From contig JAXHVQ010000073.1 of the NCBI GenBank assembly GCA_034189065.1, positions 1 to 29,872 of the forward strand: DNA of 29,872 nt, in the 5' to 3' direction. The notes beneath the pieces are model-generated. The model had not been told where the DNA came from. It made no database searches and saw nothing but the letters and a program-made list of their open reading frames with translations. Of this stretch, positions 8,065 to 16,204 are shown one piece after another (positions within the stretch are counted from its first letter, which is position 1; the number at the start of each line of letters is the position of its first letter). Made by a program: the position numbers and the translations under genes. The stretch is from FACHB-1406 sp034189065. GTDB lineage: Bacteria > Cyanobacteriota > Cyanobacteriia > Cyanobacteriales > Spirulinaceae.

Positions 8065-8427
8065 CAAGGCAGAGTGAATGAGGCGGAGAACCTTCTGAGT
8101 GGTTGTGCGAGTCTGAGAACTGAGGGCGAAAGCACATCCGTTCGCAAGGAGACAGGTTGCTGCTAAAGCGTTCAGGATGAAGGTAACGGGCGTGATTACG
8201 CCGATCGCGAACCAGCTTAAGACGTGCAAAATCATTAATAGGCCAAAGCTGCTTGCTCCTAACGCTGCTAGACGAACTTGCACCGGAGATTGCTTGAAGA
8301 AAAAGACAAACAGGGTGTATGCGGTGGCGAACAGGTTGGCTGGAATGAGGAAGGCGCAGATAGCAACGCAGTTGCTATGGGAGAAGTTGAGAAGGGTGGC
8401 GAGGTCGAACGCTGGCATAGGTTGCAA
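8062..8427 (-). CDS. small integral membrane protein, unknown function
   Basis: A 121-residue hydrophobic protein with probably three transmembrane helices (about residues 19-45, 53-78 and 79-103), a short polar N-terminus (MQPMPAFDLATLLNFSHSN) and a basic C-terminal tail. An internal ATG three codons in is also possible. It resembles in layout the short conserved cyanobacterial membrane proteins of unknown function. The codon pattern and membrane topology make it a credible gene, but I do not recognise a named family. It lies upstream of ssrA on the same strand. Confidence 0.65.
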   Translation of the reverse strand: MQPMPAFDLATLLNFSHSNCVAICAFLIPANLFATAYTLFVFFFKQSPVQVRLAALGASSFGLLMILHVLSWFAIGVITPVTFILNALAATCLLANGCAFALSSQTRTTTQKVLRLIHSAL

Positions 8428-8540
8428 TTTATTAAGAGTTTTCGGACTGGTAAGCTTCCGAATTCCCTCCTATCTTAGCCTACTGACCCGATCGCGGTTC
8501 GCGAGTAAAGCTTCAGAAAAGATTAAGTAACGTGACAAGC

Positions 8541-8574
8541 TGAGTTCAGAGTTCAGAGTTCAGAGTTCAGAGTT
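8541..8574. repeat. GTTCAGA heptamer tandem repeat
   Basis: About four copies of GTTCAGA in a row. Heptanucleotide short tandem repeats of this kind are common between genes in cyanobacteria. Confidence 0.85.
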
Positions 8575-8813
8575 GTGGGTTAAGTACCCGTTCACAATTA
8601 ATTACCCATTTCGATATGCTCAAAGCCCGGATATACCGTATTTACGGGAGCAAGAGGTGTGTAAAAGATTTTGTTGAGGTGCTTATGAGTTCGGGGTTAT
8701 GACTCATAGAGCATTTTTTAGATTTGAGGGTGCTGGAGCGGCTTGCATGGTATAGTCAACAGCAATACTTCTAGGCGATCGCCAATAATCTAGGAATGCT
8801 TTCACAATGAATA

Positions 8814-8967
8814 ATGAATAATTACCTCTCCTTACGGACAACTCACGGTCTTGAGAAGGGGCTGTGTGCGGGTAGGGATTCTCCTGTGTCCGCACCTTGT
8901 AAGCCCCGTGAAGCCTCAAGACCCATGTCCTCAAAAGAAGAGGATTGAAATTTAGAAAAATCTACGA
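8814..8967 (+). mobile_element. HEARO/omega-RNA-like noncoding module, copy 1
   Basis: Shares three blocks with 19318-19500 read on the opposite strand. The first is a flank AATGAATAATTACCTCTCC. The second is an RNA-like core, CGGACAACTCACGG, then GGCTGTGTGCG, then CCGCACCTTGTAAG and CCCGTGAAG. The third is a tail, AAGAAGAGGATT to GAAAAATCTACGA. Here the core sits between flank and tail. The core resembles what I remember of ORF-less IscB/TnpB-associated RNA elements in cyanobacteria, but that assignment is from memory. No transposase is present. The 76-codon ORF on the minus strand through this region (8704-8934) is considered spurious. Confidence 0.45.
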
Positions 8968-8990
8968 ATAACTGATAACTGATAACTGAA

Positions 8991-9509
8991 ATGACCGACG
9001 GCAAACTGAACCTCATTCCCTATTTAAATGAAAATGGATGTATCCCTGAAGAGATTGAGGGAAAAATAGGAGTTTACGGTATTTTCGATCGCGAGAAAGT
9101 TCTGCAACTGGTTTCCTATTCTCGAAACGTTTATTTAAGTCTCAAACAACATTTAGTCCGTCAACCTCAAAAATGTTACTGGTTTAAATTACAAACCATC
9201 GACCGTCCGAGTCGCACGGTTTTAGAAGAAATTCAAAAAGCTTGGATTGAAGAAAATCAATTTATTCCCCCCGGAAATAATGGCGAACGAGCAAAATGGA
9301 ACGAGTCTATTGATACAAAGCTCGCGCTGACCGACGAAGAACGAGAAATGTATGATAGCAGCGAAGAGCGGCAGAAAATCGCGCTTTTGAAAAAAGTCGC
9401 GCGGCGCGAAGAAGCTAAAATTTTGAAGTCACTCGAAGAACGAGGCGTACAAATGAACTTACGCTTTAACCCCAAGTTGAAGGAACAGGGACTATTGGAT
9501 TTAAAGTGA
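8991..9509 (+). CDS. diverged GIY-YIG nuclease-family protein
   Basis: A 172-residue basic protein. Residues 24-105 look like a diverged GIY-YIG fold: KIGVYGIFD corresponds to the GIY strand, QLVSYSRNVYLSLKQHL to the YIG strand and following helix, and then YWFKLQTI and EEIQKAWIEENQF. The second motif is not a proper YIG, so nuclease activity is doubtful. Residues 110-172 are highly charged, helical and basic. The ATG at 8991 is abutted by a TAACTGA-type tandem repeat with no Shine-Dalgarno sequence. The next gene (9651) also contains a GIY-YIG-like domain, suggesting an old duplication or a shared process. The role is unknown. Confidence 0.6.
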   Translation: MTDGKLNLIPYLNENGCIPEEIEGKIGVYGIFDREKVLQLVSYSRNVYLSLKQHLVRQPQKCYWFKLQTIDRPSRTVLEEIQKAWIEENQFIPPGNNGERAKWNESIDTKLALTDEEREMYDSSEERQKIALLKKVARREEAKILKSLEERGVQMNLRFNPKLKEQGLLDLK

Positions 9510-9650
9510 ACTCGATACGACTTCGCTTCTCGTCGGACGCGATCGCGCCATAAAAACAACCTGTACCTTGCCTGTATTTACAGATAAAATGGGAATAATA
9601 AGAATGTAAGCACAAAAACAATACTTTAACCAAGAAAAAACACGCAGACA

Positions 9651-9986
9651 ATGCAATCAGGAATTTTTGCGATCGCGACCGTCGGTGAATTTAAGCTTTA
9701 CATCGGCGAACTTTCTCAACTTCAACCAAGATGGCAAGAAATCGTAGAGCAACTGAGAGAAGGGCTGTATCCCGACCCCAGACTACAGCAAGCCTGGAGA
9801 GAAGATCGTCGCCGCCGCCAGTTTACCTTTTATACCGCCCTCGAAATTGCGGGCGACGACAGCATTCTAGGCCGTCAAAACTTTTTTACCGATCTCAAAA
9901 CACTAGCCCAACAGCGATCGCCTCGTCCCCTCGAACCTCTCGATGCGAGTTTCGACCCCAACGAAGCCCAGAAATTTGCCCGTTAG
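9651..9986 (+). CDS. small GIY-YIG-domain protein
   Basis: A 111-residue protein that is nearly a bare GIY-YIG domain: G4-I-F6, then L-Y17-I-G19, R27 in the following helix (LQPRWQEIVEQL), the PRLQQAW block at 43-49 that matches the HLQ.AW segment of the family, and E65 in FTFYTALEI where the metal-binding glutamate is expected. Key catalytic positions are therefore mostly kept (F replaces the first Tyr). Family members cut DNA in repair, restriction and homing. The last 40 residues look disordered. It sits 141 bases after another diverged GIY-YIG gene on the same strand. Confidence 0.6.
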   Translation: MQSGIFAIATVGEFKLYIGELSQLQPRWQEIVEQLREGLYPDPRLQQAWREDRRRRQFTFYTALEIAGDDSILGRQNFFTDLKTLAQQRSPRPLEPLDASFDPNEAQKFAR

Positions 9987-10012
9987 GGATTGCGAGTGCA
10001 AGTTGCGATCCT

Positions 10013-10426
10013 TCACAAGCGTCGTACCACAGCCACGCGCCCAAATCTAGGATCGATATCGATACTAAAAACCTCAAAAATGCAAGCCGCCCTATGATGC
10101 GAGGGAATGACATAGGTAGAAGCCTTGCCAATTTCGAGAGAGAGACAGTGGGCAAAAATAGCTTTGCGGTGTTTAGCGGGCAAAAAAGTCTCCGAACCCA
10201 CTTTAAGGGAAGCCTCGTTATAAAAACAGAGTTCGCCCTCGTGGTTGAGAATTCCCGCAGGTGACGAAAACTGTTCGCACCATCGCAAAGCGAGAAACCA
10301 CTTCGCCTCGCAAAGGCGTTGATAAACGCGGTGGGGATTGGGATGTTGTAAAACTCGATATCCCGTCTCAACAGAGACTATGGTTCCCCCCAGGAACCCA
10401 AACATGGTTCCAATGGTATCGCTCAT
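10013..10426 (-). CDS. conserved hypothetical protein, PAS-like C-terminal half
   Basis: A 137-residue protein from the ATG at 10426, which has GAGGAG about 10 bases upstream; a longer ORF to 10504 lacks such a site. The N-terminus MSDTIGTMFGFLGG is hydrophobic and may contact the membrane. Next comes YRVLQHPNPHRVYQRLCEAKWFLALRWCEQF, then a PAS-like stretch (SPAGILNHEGELCFYNEASLKVGS) and a final strand pattern IFEVFSIDIDPRFGRVAVV. The reading frame has strong protein character, unlike the overlapping frames on the other strand. I do not recognise a named family. It converges with the GIY-YIG gene, 26 bases away. Confidence 0.5.
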   Translation of the reverse strand: MSDTIGTMFGFLGGTIVSVETGYRVLQHPNPHRVYQRLCEAKWFLALRWCEQFSSPAGILNHEGELCFYNEASLKVGSETFLPAKHRKAIFAHCLSLEIGKASTYVIPSHHRAACIFEVFSIDIDPRFGRVAVVRRL

Positions 10427-10665
10427 ACGGTTTAAGCTCCTCAATCCTATTGCATCGTCGTCCGGGGTTTGGGGTTGTTGCACTTTGTGCGTCCCATCAA
10501 TCAAACCGTGTGCGACGTAAGCGCTATCTGTTGACTAAATAGCTTAAACGCTTTAGTGTGCTTCGTCCCGAAGAATACGGAAAGAGTTAAGAAGTGGCGA
10601 TAGCGAGCAGTCGCGCCCTAAATTATATGAAGTCCTGGAATAGTTGTGACAGTGGAAGAATAGAA

Positions 10666-10692
10666 GAATGGCAGAATGGCAGAATGGCAGAA
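10666..10692. repeat. AATGGCAG octamer tandem repeat
   Basis: Three perfect units of GAATGGCA with flanking partial units (AGAATAGAAGAATGGCAG). Intergenic. Confidence 0.85.
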
Positions 10693-10828
10693 TTCACCAA
10701 CTTGAGGGACAAGCGAGGAATGACTCAAAGTTGGCGGTATCCGACCGCTGTGTAGGCTCCAGAGCGGAAATACCATAGCGCTCCCAAACTAATTCCGAAC
10801 AGCGATCGCACTATTTCTTATTCTTGAA

Positions 10829-10906
10829 TAAGCCGTTTGGCTTAAAGAATTGCGATGTTAAATCCTCAACAAAGGCAGCTTCGCTCTTTAAATACGCGTC
10901 AGCTTA
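10829..10906. repeat. conserved intergenic element, copy B
   Basis: Second copy of the element at 7976-8064: hairpin AAGCC-GTTT-GGCTT, AAGAATT-GC-GATGTTA, a CCTCA block, GGCAG, TTCGCTCTTTAAA and CGCGTCAG. The hairpin loop differs from copy A while both arms still pair, which suggests RNA structure. The CTGCC arm of copy A's second hairpin is missing here. Confidence 0.55.
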
Positions 10907-11031
10907 ATCGGATTGTGCGAGAAGTAACTAGAGCTTGCTGCACAAAGCTGAAACCCGATTAATCAATGGGCGAAGCGGTGTATTAGGGTTACTTAAAAAT
11001 CAAAAATTAAAAATTAAAAATTAAATACAAT

Positions 11032-11130
11032 TCCCCCCTACTCCCCCTGCTCCCCCTGCTTCCCCTGCTCCCCCTGCTTCCCCTGCTCCCCCTGCCTCCC
11101 CCGCATCCCCTGCCTCCCCCGCTCCCCGGT
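11032..11130. repeat. CCCCTGCT octamer tandem repeat
   Basis: About a dozen C-rich octamers (CCCCTGCT / CCCCTACT / CCCCCGCT) immediately downstream of the histidine kinase gene. The same class is found at the right edge of the window. Confidence 0.9.
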
Positions 11131-11163
11131 GCTCATCACAACACTATATTCAGCAAGCCCTAA

Positions 11164-12474
11164 CTATGCCACTTGACGCATATCCTGCCAAACTGGAATT
11201 TCGATGGCAAACTCCGTCCCCTGTCCCGGTGCAGACTGACAGTAAATCTTGCCGCCGTGCTTTTCGGTAACAATTTGATAGCTAATCGAAAGACCTAAAC
11301 CCGTCCCTTTACCCATAGGTTTAGTCGTAAAAAAAGGCTCGAACAGTTGGGAACGAAGATGTTCCTCAATACCAGGACCATTATCGGCAATGCAAATAGA
11401 AATCGCGTTGTGGGGCAAGTGTTGAGTGCGAAGCGTAATACTACTGGGACACAATCGAAAATCTTCCGCACTACGCCGTCGATCGCGTTCTTCTAGAGCA
11501 TCAATAGCATTGCCGATAAGATTCATAAAAACTTGATTGAGTTGCGAGGGATAGCACTCCACCAGAGGCAGAGAATCATAGTCCCGAATCACCTGGATGC
11601 CGGGATGGTCGGGTCTCACTTTGAGGCGATGCTGTAAAATGAGCAGCGTACTTTCGAGTCCCTCATGTACATTGACCGCCCTAAATGTTGACTCGTCCAA
11701 GCGAGAAAAATTGCGCAAAGAGAGAACCAATTTGCGGATGCGATCGCTCCCCACCTTCAAAGAATTCATCAGTTTGGGCAAATCTTCTTTAAGGTAGTCC
11801 ACATCGACTTTTTCCATCCAAGCCTGAATCTTAGGATGAGGCGGAGAATAACATTCCCCATACAGTTCCAAAAATGTCATCAAATCCTGGATGTGTTCTT
11901 CGGCTGGGGGCAAATTACCATGAATAAAATTCGTCGGATTATTGATTTCGTGGGCAACCCCCGCAACCAACTGACCGAGAGACGACATTTTTTCATTTTG
12001 CATTAACTGAAGCTGAGTTTGTTTGAGTTCCTCCAGCGCGCGCGAAAGTTCGCTGGTGCGTTGTTGCAAAATATTCTGCGAGTCGCGCAGTTGTAGATGG
12101 ACTCGGATGCGAGCCAAAGTTTCTTCGTGTTGAATCGGCTTGGTAATATAATCAACCGCCCCCAAACTCAATCCCTTAACCTTATCAACGGCATCGGAAA
12201 GCGCCGTCATAAAAATAACGGGAATATTGTAGGTTTCAGGGCCGCTTTTGAGACGCTGACAAGTTTCAAACCCATCCATTCCCGGCATCATCACATCCAG
12301 TAAAATGAGATCGGGATGATAGGATGCCAAACGCTTTAAAGCAGCTTCTCCACTTTTCGCGATCGCTACCCGGTAACCGCTCTCGCTCAACACATCAAAT
12401 AAAACCTGAATATTCGTGGGATTGTCATCGACAACGAGAATCGTTCCAGCGAGAGTTTTTGTTTCAACTAACAT
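11164..12474 (-). CDS. response regulator-histidine kinase (REC-HisKA-HATPase)
   Basis: A 436-residue cytosolic two-component protein. Residues 10-128 form a receiver with DD at 16-17, phospho-acceptor D60 (LLDVMMPGMDG) and K112. A coiled linker (about 132-165) joins it to a HisKA domain with H175 in AGVAHEINNPTNF. The ATPase domain shows the N-box MNLIGNAIDALEE, ADNGPGIE (G1) and GKGTGLGLS (G2). AAGGAG stands seven bases before the ATG. It begins 33 bases after the stop of the large hybrid kinase on the same strand, so the two probably form an operon. The receiver-first order suggests that it is controlled by phosphate from another kinase, plausibly the neighbour. Confidence 0.93.
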   Translation of the reverse strand: MLVETKTLAGTILVVDDNPTNIQVLFDVLSESGYRVAIAKSGEAALKRLASYHPDLILLDVMMPGMDGFETCQRLKSGPETYNIPVIFMTALSDAVDKVKGLSLGAVDYITKPIQHEETLARIRVHLQLRDSQNILQQRTSELSRALEELKQTQLQLMQNEKMSSLGQLVAGVAHEINNPTNFIHGNLPPAEEHIQDLMTFLELYGECYSPPHPKIQAWMEKVDVDYLKEDLPKLMNSLKVGSDRIRKLVLSLRNFSRLDESTFRAVNVHEGLESTLLILQHRLKVRPDHPGIQVIRDYDSLPLVECYPSQLNQVFMNLIGNAIDALEERDRRRSAEDFRLCPSSITLRTQHLPHNAISICIADNGPGIEEHLRSQLFEPFFTTKPMGKGTGLGLSISYQIVTEKHGGKIYCQSAPGQGTEFAIEIPVWQDMRQVA

Positions 12475-12507
12475 AGGAGAACTCCTTCAATAAGCGAACT
12501 GAAAACA

Positions 12508-15500
12508 CTAGATATGGGGTTTGAGAAAATCGAGGATCGCCTCGTCATCAAAGCGCTGACTCAATTCCAGCAGCGTATTGGCAAACGAACTGTACTCGGC
12601 ATCGAGCTGTTTGAGGCGACGGGCCTCTTTTTGGATATCGCCCATAAAGCCATCGACTGCGGCTTGGTAGAGTTCCCTCAATTCCTCCCTTGGCGGTACT
12701 GCTACCGCGCTTTCTTGGGGTTGAGCTGACGACGAGTCCATCGTCTCCGACTCAGTTTCGTAAATCCACTGCAATTCCAAGTGACGCTGTAACTCGCCTA
12801 GCAAACCGGTAAAATCAATGGGTTTGGGAAAAAAGCTACTGCACCCCGCATCCATTACGTCTTGCCTCTCCACCTGGGACAAGCTAGCAGGAGAGGCAAT
12901 AATTGGCACTCGAGCAAAACCCGGCAATTCACGCAGGCGGCGGGTCATTTCTAGCCCATCCATTTCTGCCATTCTCACATCGGTCAAGATCAAATCTGGA
13001 CTCATTCGCAGGGCCGTATCGAGTCCGGTTTGTCCGTCGTCGGCCTCAATGGTCTTGAAGCCCAAGGGTTCGAGCATCCCCACCGCTACAGCGCGATTTT
13101 CTCGATGGTCGTCAATGACTAAAATCGTGTATCGTTTTCCCCGATAGCCGACAATTTTTTGTTGAGTGGCGGCTGGCACAGAAAGCCAATCGGCAGCAGC
13201 CGGTAAGTCCACTTCAAATCCAAAGGTGCTGCCTTGGTTGAGGGTGCTGTTAACTTCAATCGTGCTGCCCATCATCTGTACGATTTGTTGGCTAATGGCC
13301 AGTCCAAGGCCGGTGCCTTCGCTATTGCGATCGCGTTTTCCGGCTTGCTCGAAGGGCAGAAAGATGGTATTGAGTTTGTTGGGGGAAATACCAATACCGG
13401 TATCTTCGACTTGGAAGCGGATGCGGGTTATGGGTTTGTCATTGGTTCTTTGTCCTTGGTTATTTGTCATTTGTCCTTGGTCAACGGATTTTAGTTGGTG
13501 TGCCGACCCCCTTGCCCCCTTATAGAAGGGGGTTGGGGGTGGGGCGGCACAGTTTCCTTTGTCATTTGTCCTTGGTTTTTGGTCGTTGCCAGCCCAATCA
13601 GGAATCGAGGAAAAATGGCTAACAACTTCCACGCTGAACGTGACGCTGCCGAAGTCGGTAAACTTGACCGCATTGCTCAGGAGGTTGAGCAACACCTGAC
13701 GCAGGCGTTTGTCGTCGGCATAGGCGGCGGTGGGAAGGTTTTCTGCGGGTTGATAGTAGAAGGCAATTCCTTTTTGTTCGGCTTTAATGCGGCAGATTTC
13801 GACGGTGGTCGCGAGAAAATTGGCGAGATGAAAATCCTGGGGGTAGAGTTCCATCTTTTGCACTTCCAGTTTGGACAAGTCCAGGATGTCGTTAATTAGG
13901 GTTAAAAGATGAGAACCGCATTGATGAATGATGCCCAATCCTTTTTGCTGCTTGGGCGTTGTTTCTGGGTCGCGCTGGAGGATTTGAGCATAACCCAGGA
14001 TACCGTTGAGAGGGGTGCGCAGTTCGTGGTTCATGTTGGCAAGAAATTCACTCTTTGTACGATTGGCGGCTTCTGCTGCTTCTTTAGCTTGGTTGAGGAC
14101 CATTTCCGCTTGTTTGCGATCGCTAATATCGGTGGAAATCCCGCAAACTGCGTAGGGGGAACCCTCCACTGTCAGCAGTGGGAATTTGAGGGAAAGATAG
14201 GTTCGCAATCCATCTTCACTCGGAACGAGTTCCTCCCATTGCATTGCCCTTCCCGTTGCGAAGACTTGGCGATCGTTTGCTTCAAATGCCTCGGCGATAT
14301 CTCGCTCCCAAAGATCGAAATTACCTTTGCCTAAGATTTCGGCTTTCTCAAGCTGAAATAGCTTTTCAAACTGATGGTTAACGGTCGTGAAGCGTCCTTG
14401 TAAATTCTTGACATAAATGACCGCCGGCGAATTATCCAGGATTGCCTGTAGGTGTTCTTTGCTTTGTTCAAGGGCGATTTCCGCTTGTTTGCGATCGCTA
14501 ATATCAAAGTTGACCCCAATCATTTTTGTGGGATTTCCCTCTGCGTCGCGCCGAACGAGACCGAAGGCTTTAATATGATGAATGCTGCCATCGGGGTGAA
14601 TTGCGCGAAATTCTGTATCGAATTCTGCTTTCTCCAAGACGGTTTGGTGAAGTAAAGTTTCGCTTGCCTCTCGGTCGTCGGGATGGAGGCCTTCTGCCCA
14701 AATGTCATAAGCCAATCGGGTCTCGGAGTTCTTACTTACGCCATAAAGTTCGTACATCCGCTCGTCCCAAATCAAGTTGTTGCGTACGATGTCCCATTCC
14801 CAGCAACCTATTTCCCCAGACTCCAGGGCTAACGACAAACGCTCGGACATTTCGCTCAGTTGAGCTTCGGCTTGTTTGCGAGCTGTAATATTGTGATTAA
14901 TTTCAAGTTGGGCGTGGGGCTGACCTGATGAATCTCGCTGTAATGTCCACCGACTGGCAACAACAATAGACCGACCTTGTTGCGTTTGATGGCGCATTTC
15001 GCCTTCCCAGTATCCCTGTTGTAAAAACTGCTTTAAGGTGATGTCCAAAGAGTCTGGGAAAGTGCTTTCTAAAAAGGTGTGAATATATTTTCCTTCGGCT
15101 TCTTCTCGCTTCCATCCATAAAGATTTTCGGCTCCTTTGTTCCAGTAAATGATACGGTCTTCCATATTGCGAATGATGATACTATCGCTGGCTAGGTCGA
15201 GAATTTCTAGGGTTTGCCGCAATTCTATTTCCGCTTGATTGCGTTGCAGGGTTTCTCGGCGAATTAAGTGATAAGTCCAGAGAATAATAGCTAAGTTGAG
15301 GACAATACTGACGAGAAACATCGCCATTGCCCGGATAGATGTATTAGTAGAAGCTTGTCGCTTTTTCCGTAACTCTACTGTTTCAGGGGCTTCTATTTGC
15401 TGCATCAGCAAGGTTACCTCGTCGAGCAACGGTATTGGGGTGCGGTCAATTGCTGACTCTTGTCCCTGAGTTTGCCGGAGTTCAATCCCTTGTCTGAGTT

Positions 15501-15870
15501 TTTGCAAGCGACGATCGATGAAGGCTTCTAGTTGTTTTGCTGAGGTTTCTGTCTGGGAATTTCGGTCGATTATCGCTTGCAATTTCTGCATTTCTCGCTC
15601 GACACTAAGCGCCTTGATATTAAAGCTTTTAAAAACATCTTCTCGCCCGGTCAGCAGGTAATATTGCTGAAGTCTTTCAGTATCTTTTAAGGAGCTTTTT
15701 AAGGATTCCAGATTGTTAAGAATTCCTAATTCGCGGGCAGTCTGGCGGTCAGCTTCTATGGTTTGAAGCGCGCTCCAAAAGGAGACTGCACTGACGATTA
15801 ATGTTAAAACTGTTGCTGCTCCTAAGCTTCCGGCAACAGTTTTGAGAAAGGAGTTAGATCGTTTGTTCAT
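12508..15870 (-). CDS. membrane hybrid histidine kinase (CHASE3-PAS-PAS-PAS-HisKA-HATPase-REC)
   Basis: A 1120-residue sensor kinase from the ATG at 15870; 46 upstream in-frame codons are judged untranslated. There are transmembrane helices at about 12-35 and 180-202, flanking a CHASE3-like helical extracytoplasmic domain (residues 40-175). Three PAS/PAC units follow (about 215-335, 340-465, 470-590). The HisKA domain has H615 in NMNHELRTPLNG. The HATPase domain has the N-box around N733 (NLLSNAVKFT), D823-TGIGI and GTGLGLAIS. A C-terminal receiver has D964 (LTDVRMAEMDG). About 70 helical residues end the protein, with no obvious HPt histidine. Residues about 752-815, between the N-box and the G1 box, are an unusual repeat-derived insertion. 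It probably phosphorylates the neighbouring receiver-kinase; the signal is unknown. Confidence 0.93.
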   Translation of the reverse strand: MNKRSNSFLKTVAGSLGAATVLTLIVSAVSFWSALQTIEADRQTARELGILNNLESLKSSLKDTERLQQYYLLTGREDVFKSFNIKALSVEREMQKLQAIIDRNSQTETSAKQLEAFIDRRLQKLRQGIELRQTQGQESAIDRTPIPLLDEVTLLMQQIEAPETVELRKKRQASTNTSIRAMAMFLVSIVLNLAIILWTYHLIRRETLQRNQAEIELRQTLEILDLASDSIIIRNMEDRIIYWNKGAENLYGWKREEAEGKYIHTFLESTFPDSLDITLKQFLQQGYWEGEMRHQTQQGRSIVVASRWTLQRDSSGQPHAQLEINHNITARKQAEAQLSEMSERLSLALESGEIGCWEWDIVRNNLIWDERMYELYGVSKNSETRLAYDIWAEGLHPDDREASETLLHQTVLEKAEFDTEFRAIHPDGSIHHIKAFGLVRRDAEGNPTKMIGVNFDISDRKQAEIALEQSKEHLQAILDNSPAVIYVKNLQGRFTTVNHQFEKLFQLEKAEILGKGNFDLWERDIAEAFEANDRQVFATGRAMQWEELVPSEDGLRTYLSLKFPLLTVEGSPYAVCGISTDISDRKQAEMVLNQAKEAAEAANRTKSEFLANMNHELRTPLNGILGYAQILQRDPETTPKQQKGLGIIHQCGSHLLTLINDILDLSKLEVQKMELYPQDFHLANFLATTVEICRIKAEQKGIAFYYQPAENLPTAAYADDKRLRQVLLNLLSNAVKFTDFGSVTFSVEVVSHFSSIPDWAGNDQKPRTNDKGNCAAPPPTPFYKGARGSAHQLKSVDQGQMTNNQGQRTNDKPITRIRFQVEDTGIGISPNKLNTIFLPFEQAGKRDRNSEGTGLGLAISQQIVQMMGSTIEVNSTLNQGSTFGFEVDLPAAADWLSVPAATQQKIVGYRGKRYTILVIDDHRENRAVAVGMLEPLGFKTIEADDGQTGLDTALRMSPDLILTDVRMAEMDGLEMTRRLRELPGFARVPIIASPASLSQVERQDVMDAGCSSFFPKPIDFTGLLGELQRHLELQWIYETESETMDSSSAQPQESAVAVPPREELRELYQAAVDGFMGDIQKEARRLKQLDAEYSSFANTLLELSQRFDDEAILDFLKPHI
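13426..13617 (-). repeat. in-frame palindrome and tandem-repeat insertion inside the kinase gene
   Basis: Within the ATPase-domain coding region, heptanucleotide-type repeats (TTTGTCATTTGTCC on the plus strand) occur on both sides (13440-13480 and 13556-13590) of a long palindrome at 13499-13549. The palindrome has GTGCCG...CGGCAC ends and a CCCCCTT-ATAG-AAGGGGG centre. All of it is read in frame as low-complexity protein (for example MTNNQGQRTNDK and PPPTPFYKGARG). Confidence 0.85.
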
Positions 15871-16204
15871 GGTTGCGCTTGGCTGTATAAATACCCAATT
15901 TGGTTCGAGACGCACCATAAGCTGAGAGGAATTTAACTGACCTCTTGAATTTTTCCAAAAACTTAAAGGGAGAAGGCAGAAGGGAGAAAAAATTAATACC
16001 GATTTCATTGCTGCTGTCCTTCTCTTAATCTACCCTTATTTGAGGGAGAAAGCTCGATGTGGGGGAGCGTAGCTTTGGATTTTAGTGGTACGAAGCACTC
16101 AGGAGTTATTCGCTCTAAATGCAGGACTTAAAGAGTAAAGAGCTAAAAATTTTGGCTGTTTTTGGAGGAGGAATTTACAGAGAAGCTGTGGGGCATCTTT
16201 TTGC
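15871..16204. other. intergenic region upstream of the hybrid kinase
   Basis: About 330 bases between modA and the kinase. It includes a GGGAGAAGG-type tandem repeat near 15968-15989 and no clear gene. The promoter of the two-kinase operon is presumably here, but no confident hexamer pair was found. Confidence 0.5.

Larger units (their letters stand above)
8425..8990. other. intergenic region without genes
   Basis: About 560 bases holding the GTTCAGA tandem repeat (8541-8574), unremarkable AT-rich DNA at 8575-8810, the RNA-like module (8814-8967) and a TAACTGA tandem repeat that abuts the next start codon (8968-8990). No coding sequence is supported. Confidence 0.6.
10427..11163. other. large intergenic region with repeats
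   Basis: About 740 bases without a supported gene. It contains an AATGGCAG octamer array (10666-10692), conserved element copy B (10829-10906), an 8-bp inverted repeat TTAATCGG...CCGATTAA (10904-10911 and 10955-10962), an AAAAATTA-type tandem stretch (10997-11026) and a CCCCTGCT-type octamer array (11032-11130). Confidence 0.7.

Noticed and set aside
8704..8934. A 76-codon minus-strand ORF
   Set aside because: It overlaps the RNA-like module; its sequence has no protein family character and copy 2 does not preserve the frame.
9731..10542. Plus-strand ORFs overlapping the small GIY-YIG and PAS-like genes
   Set aside because: Arg/Ser/Thr-rich composition is typical of out-of-frame translation; competing frames have recognisable domains and an RBS.
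13495..14334. Several long plus-strand ORFs opposite the hybrid kinase
   Set aside because: The kinase frame has full domain motifs; these are shadows sustained by GC-biased codons.
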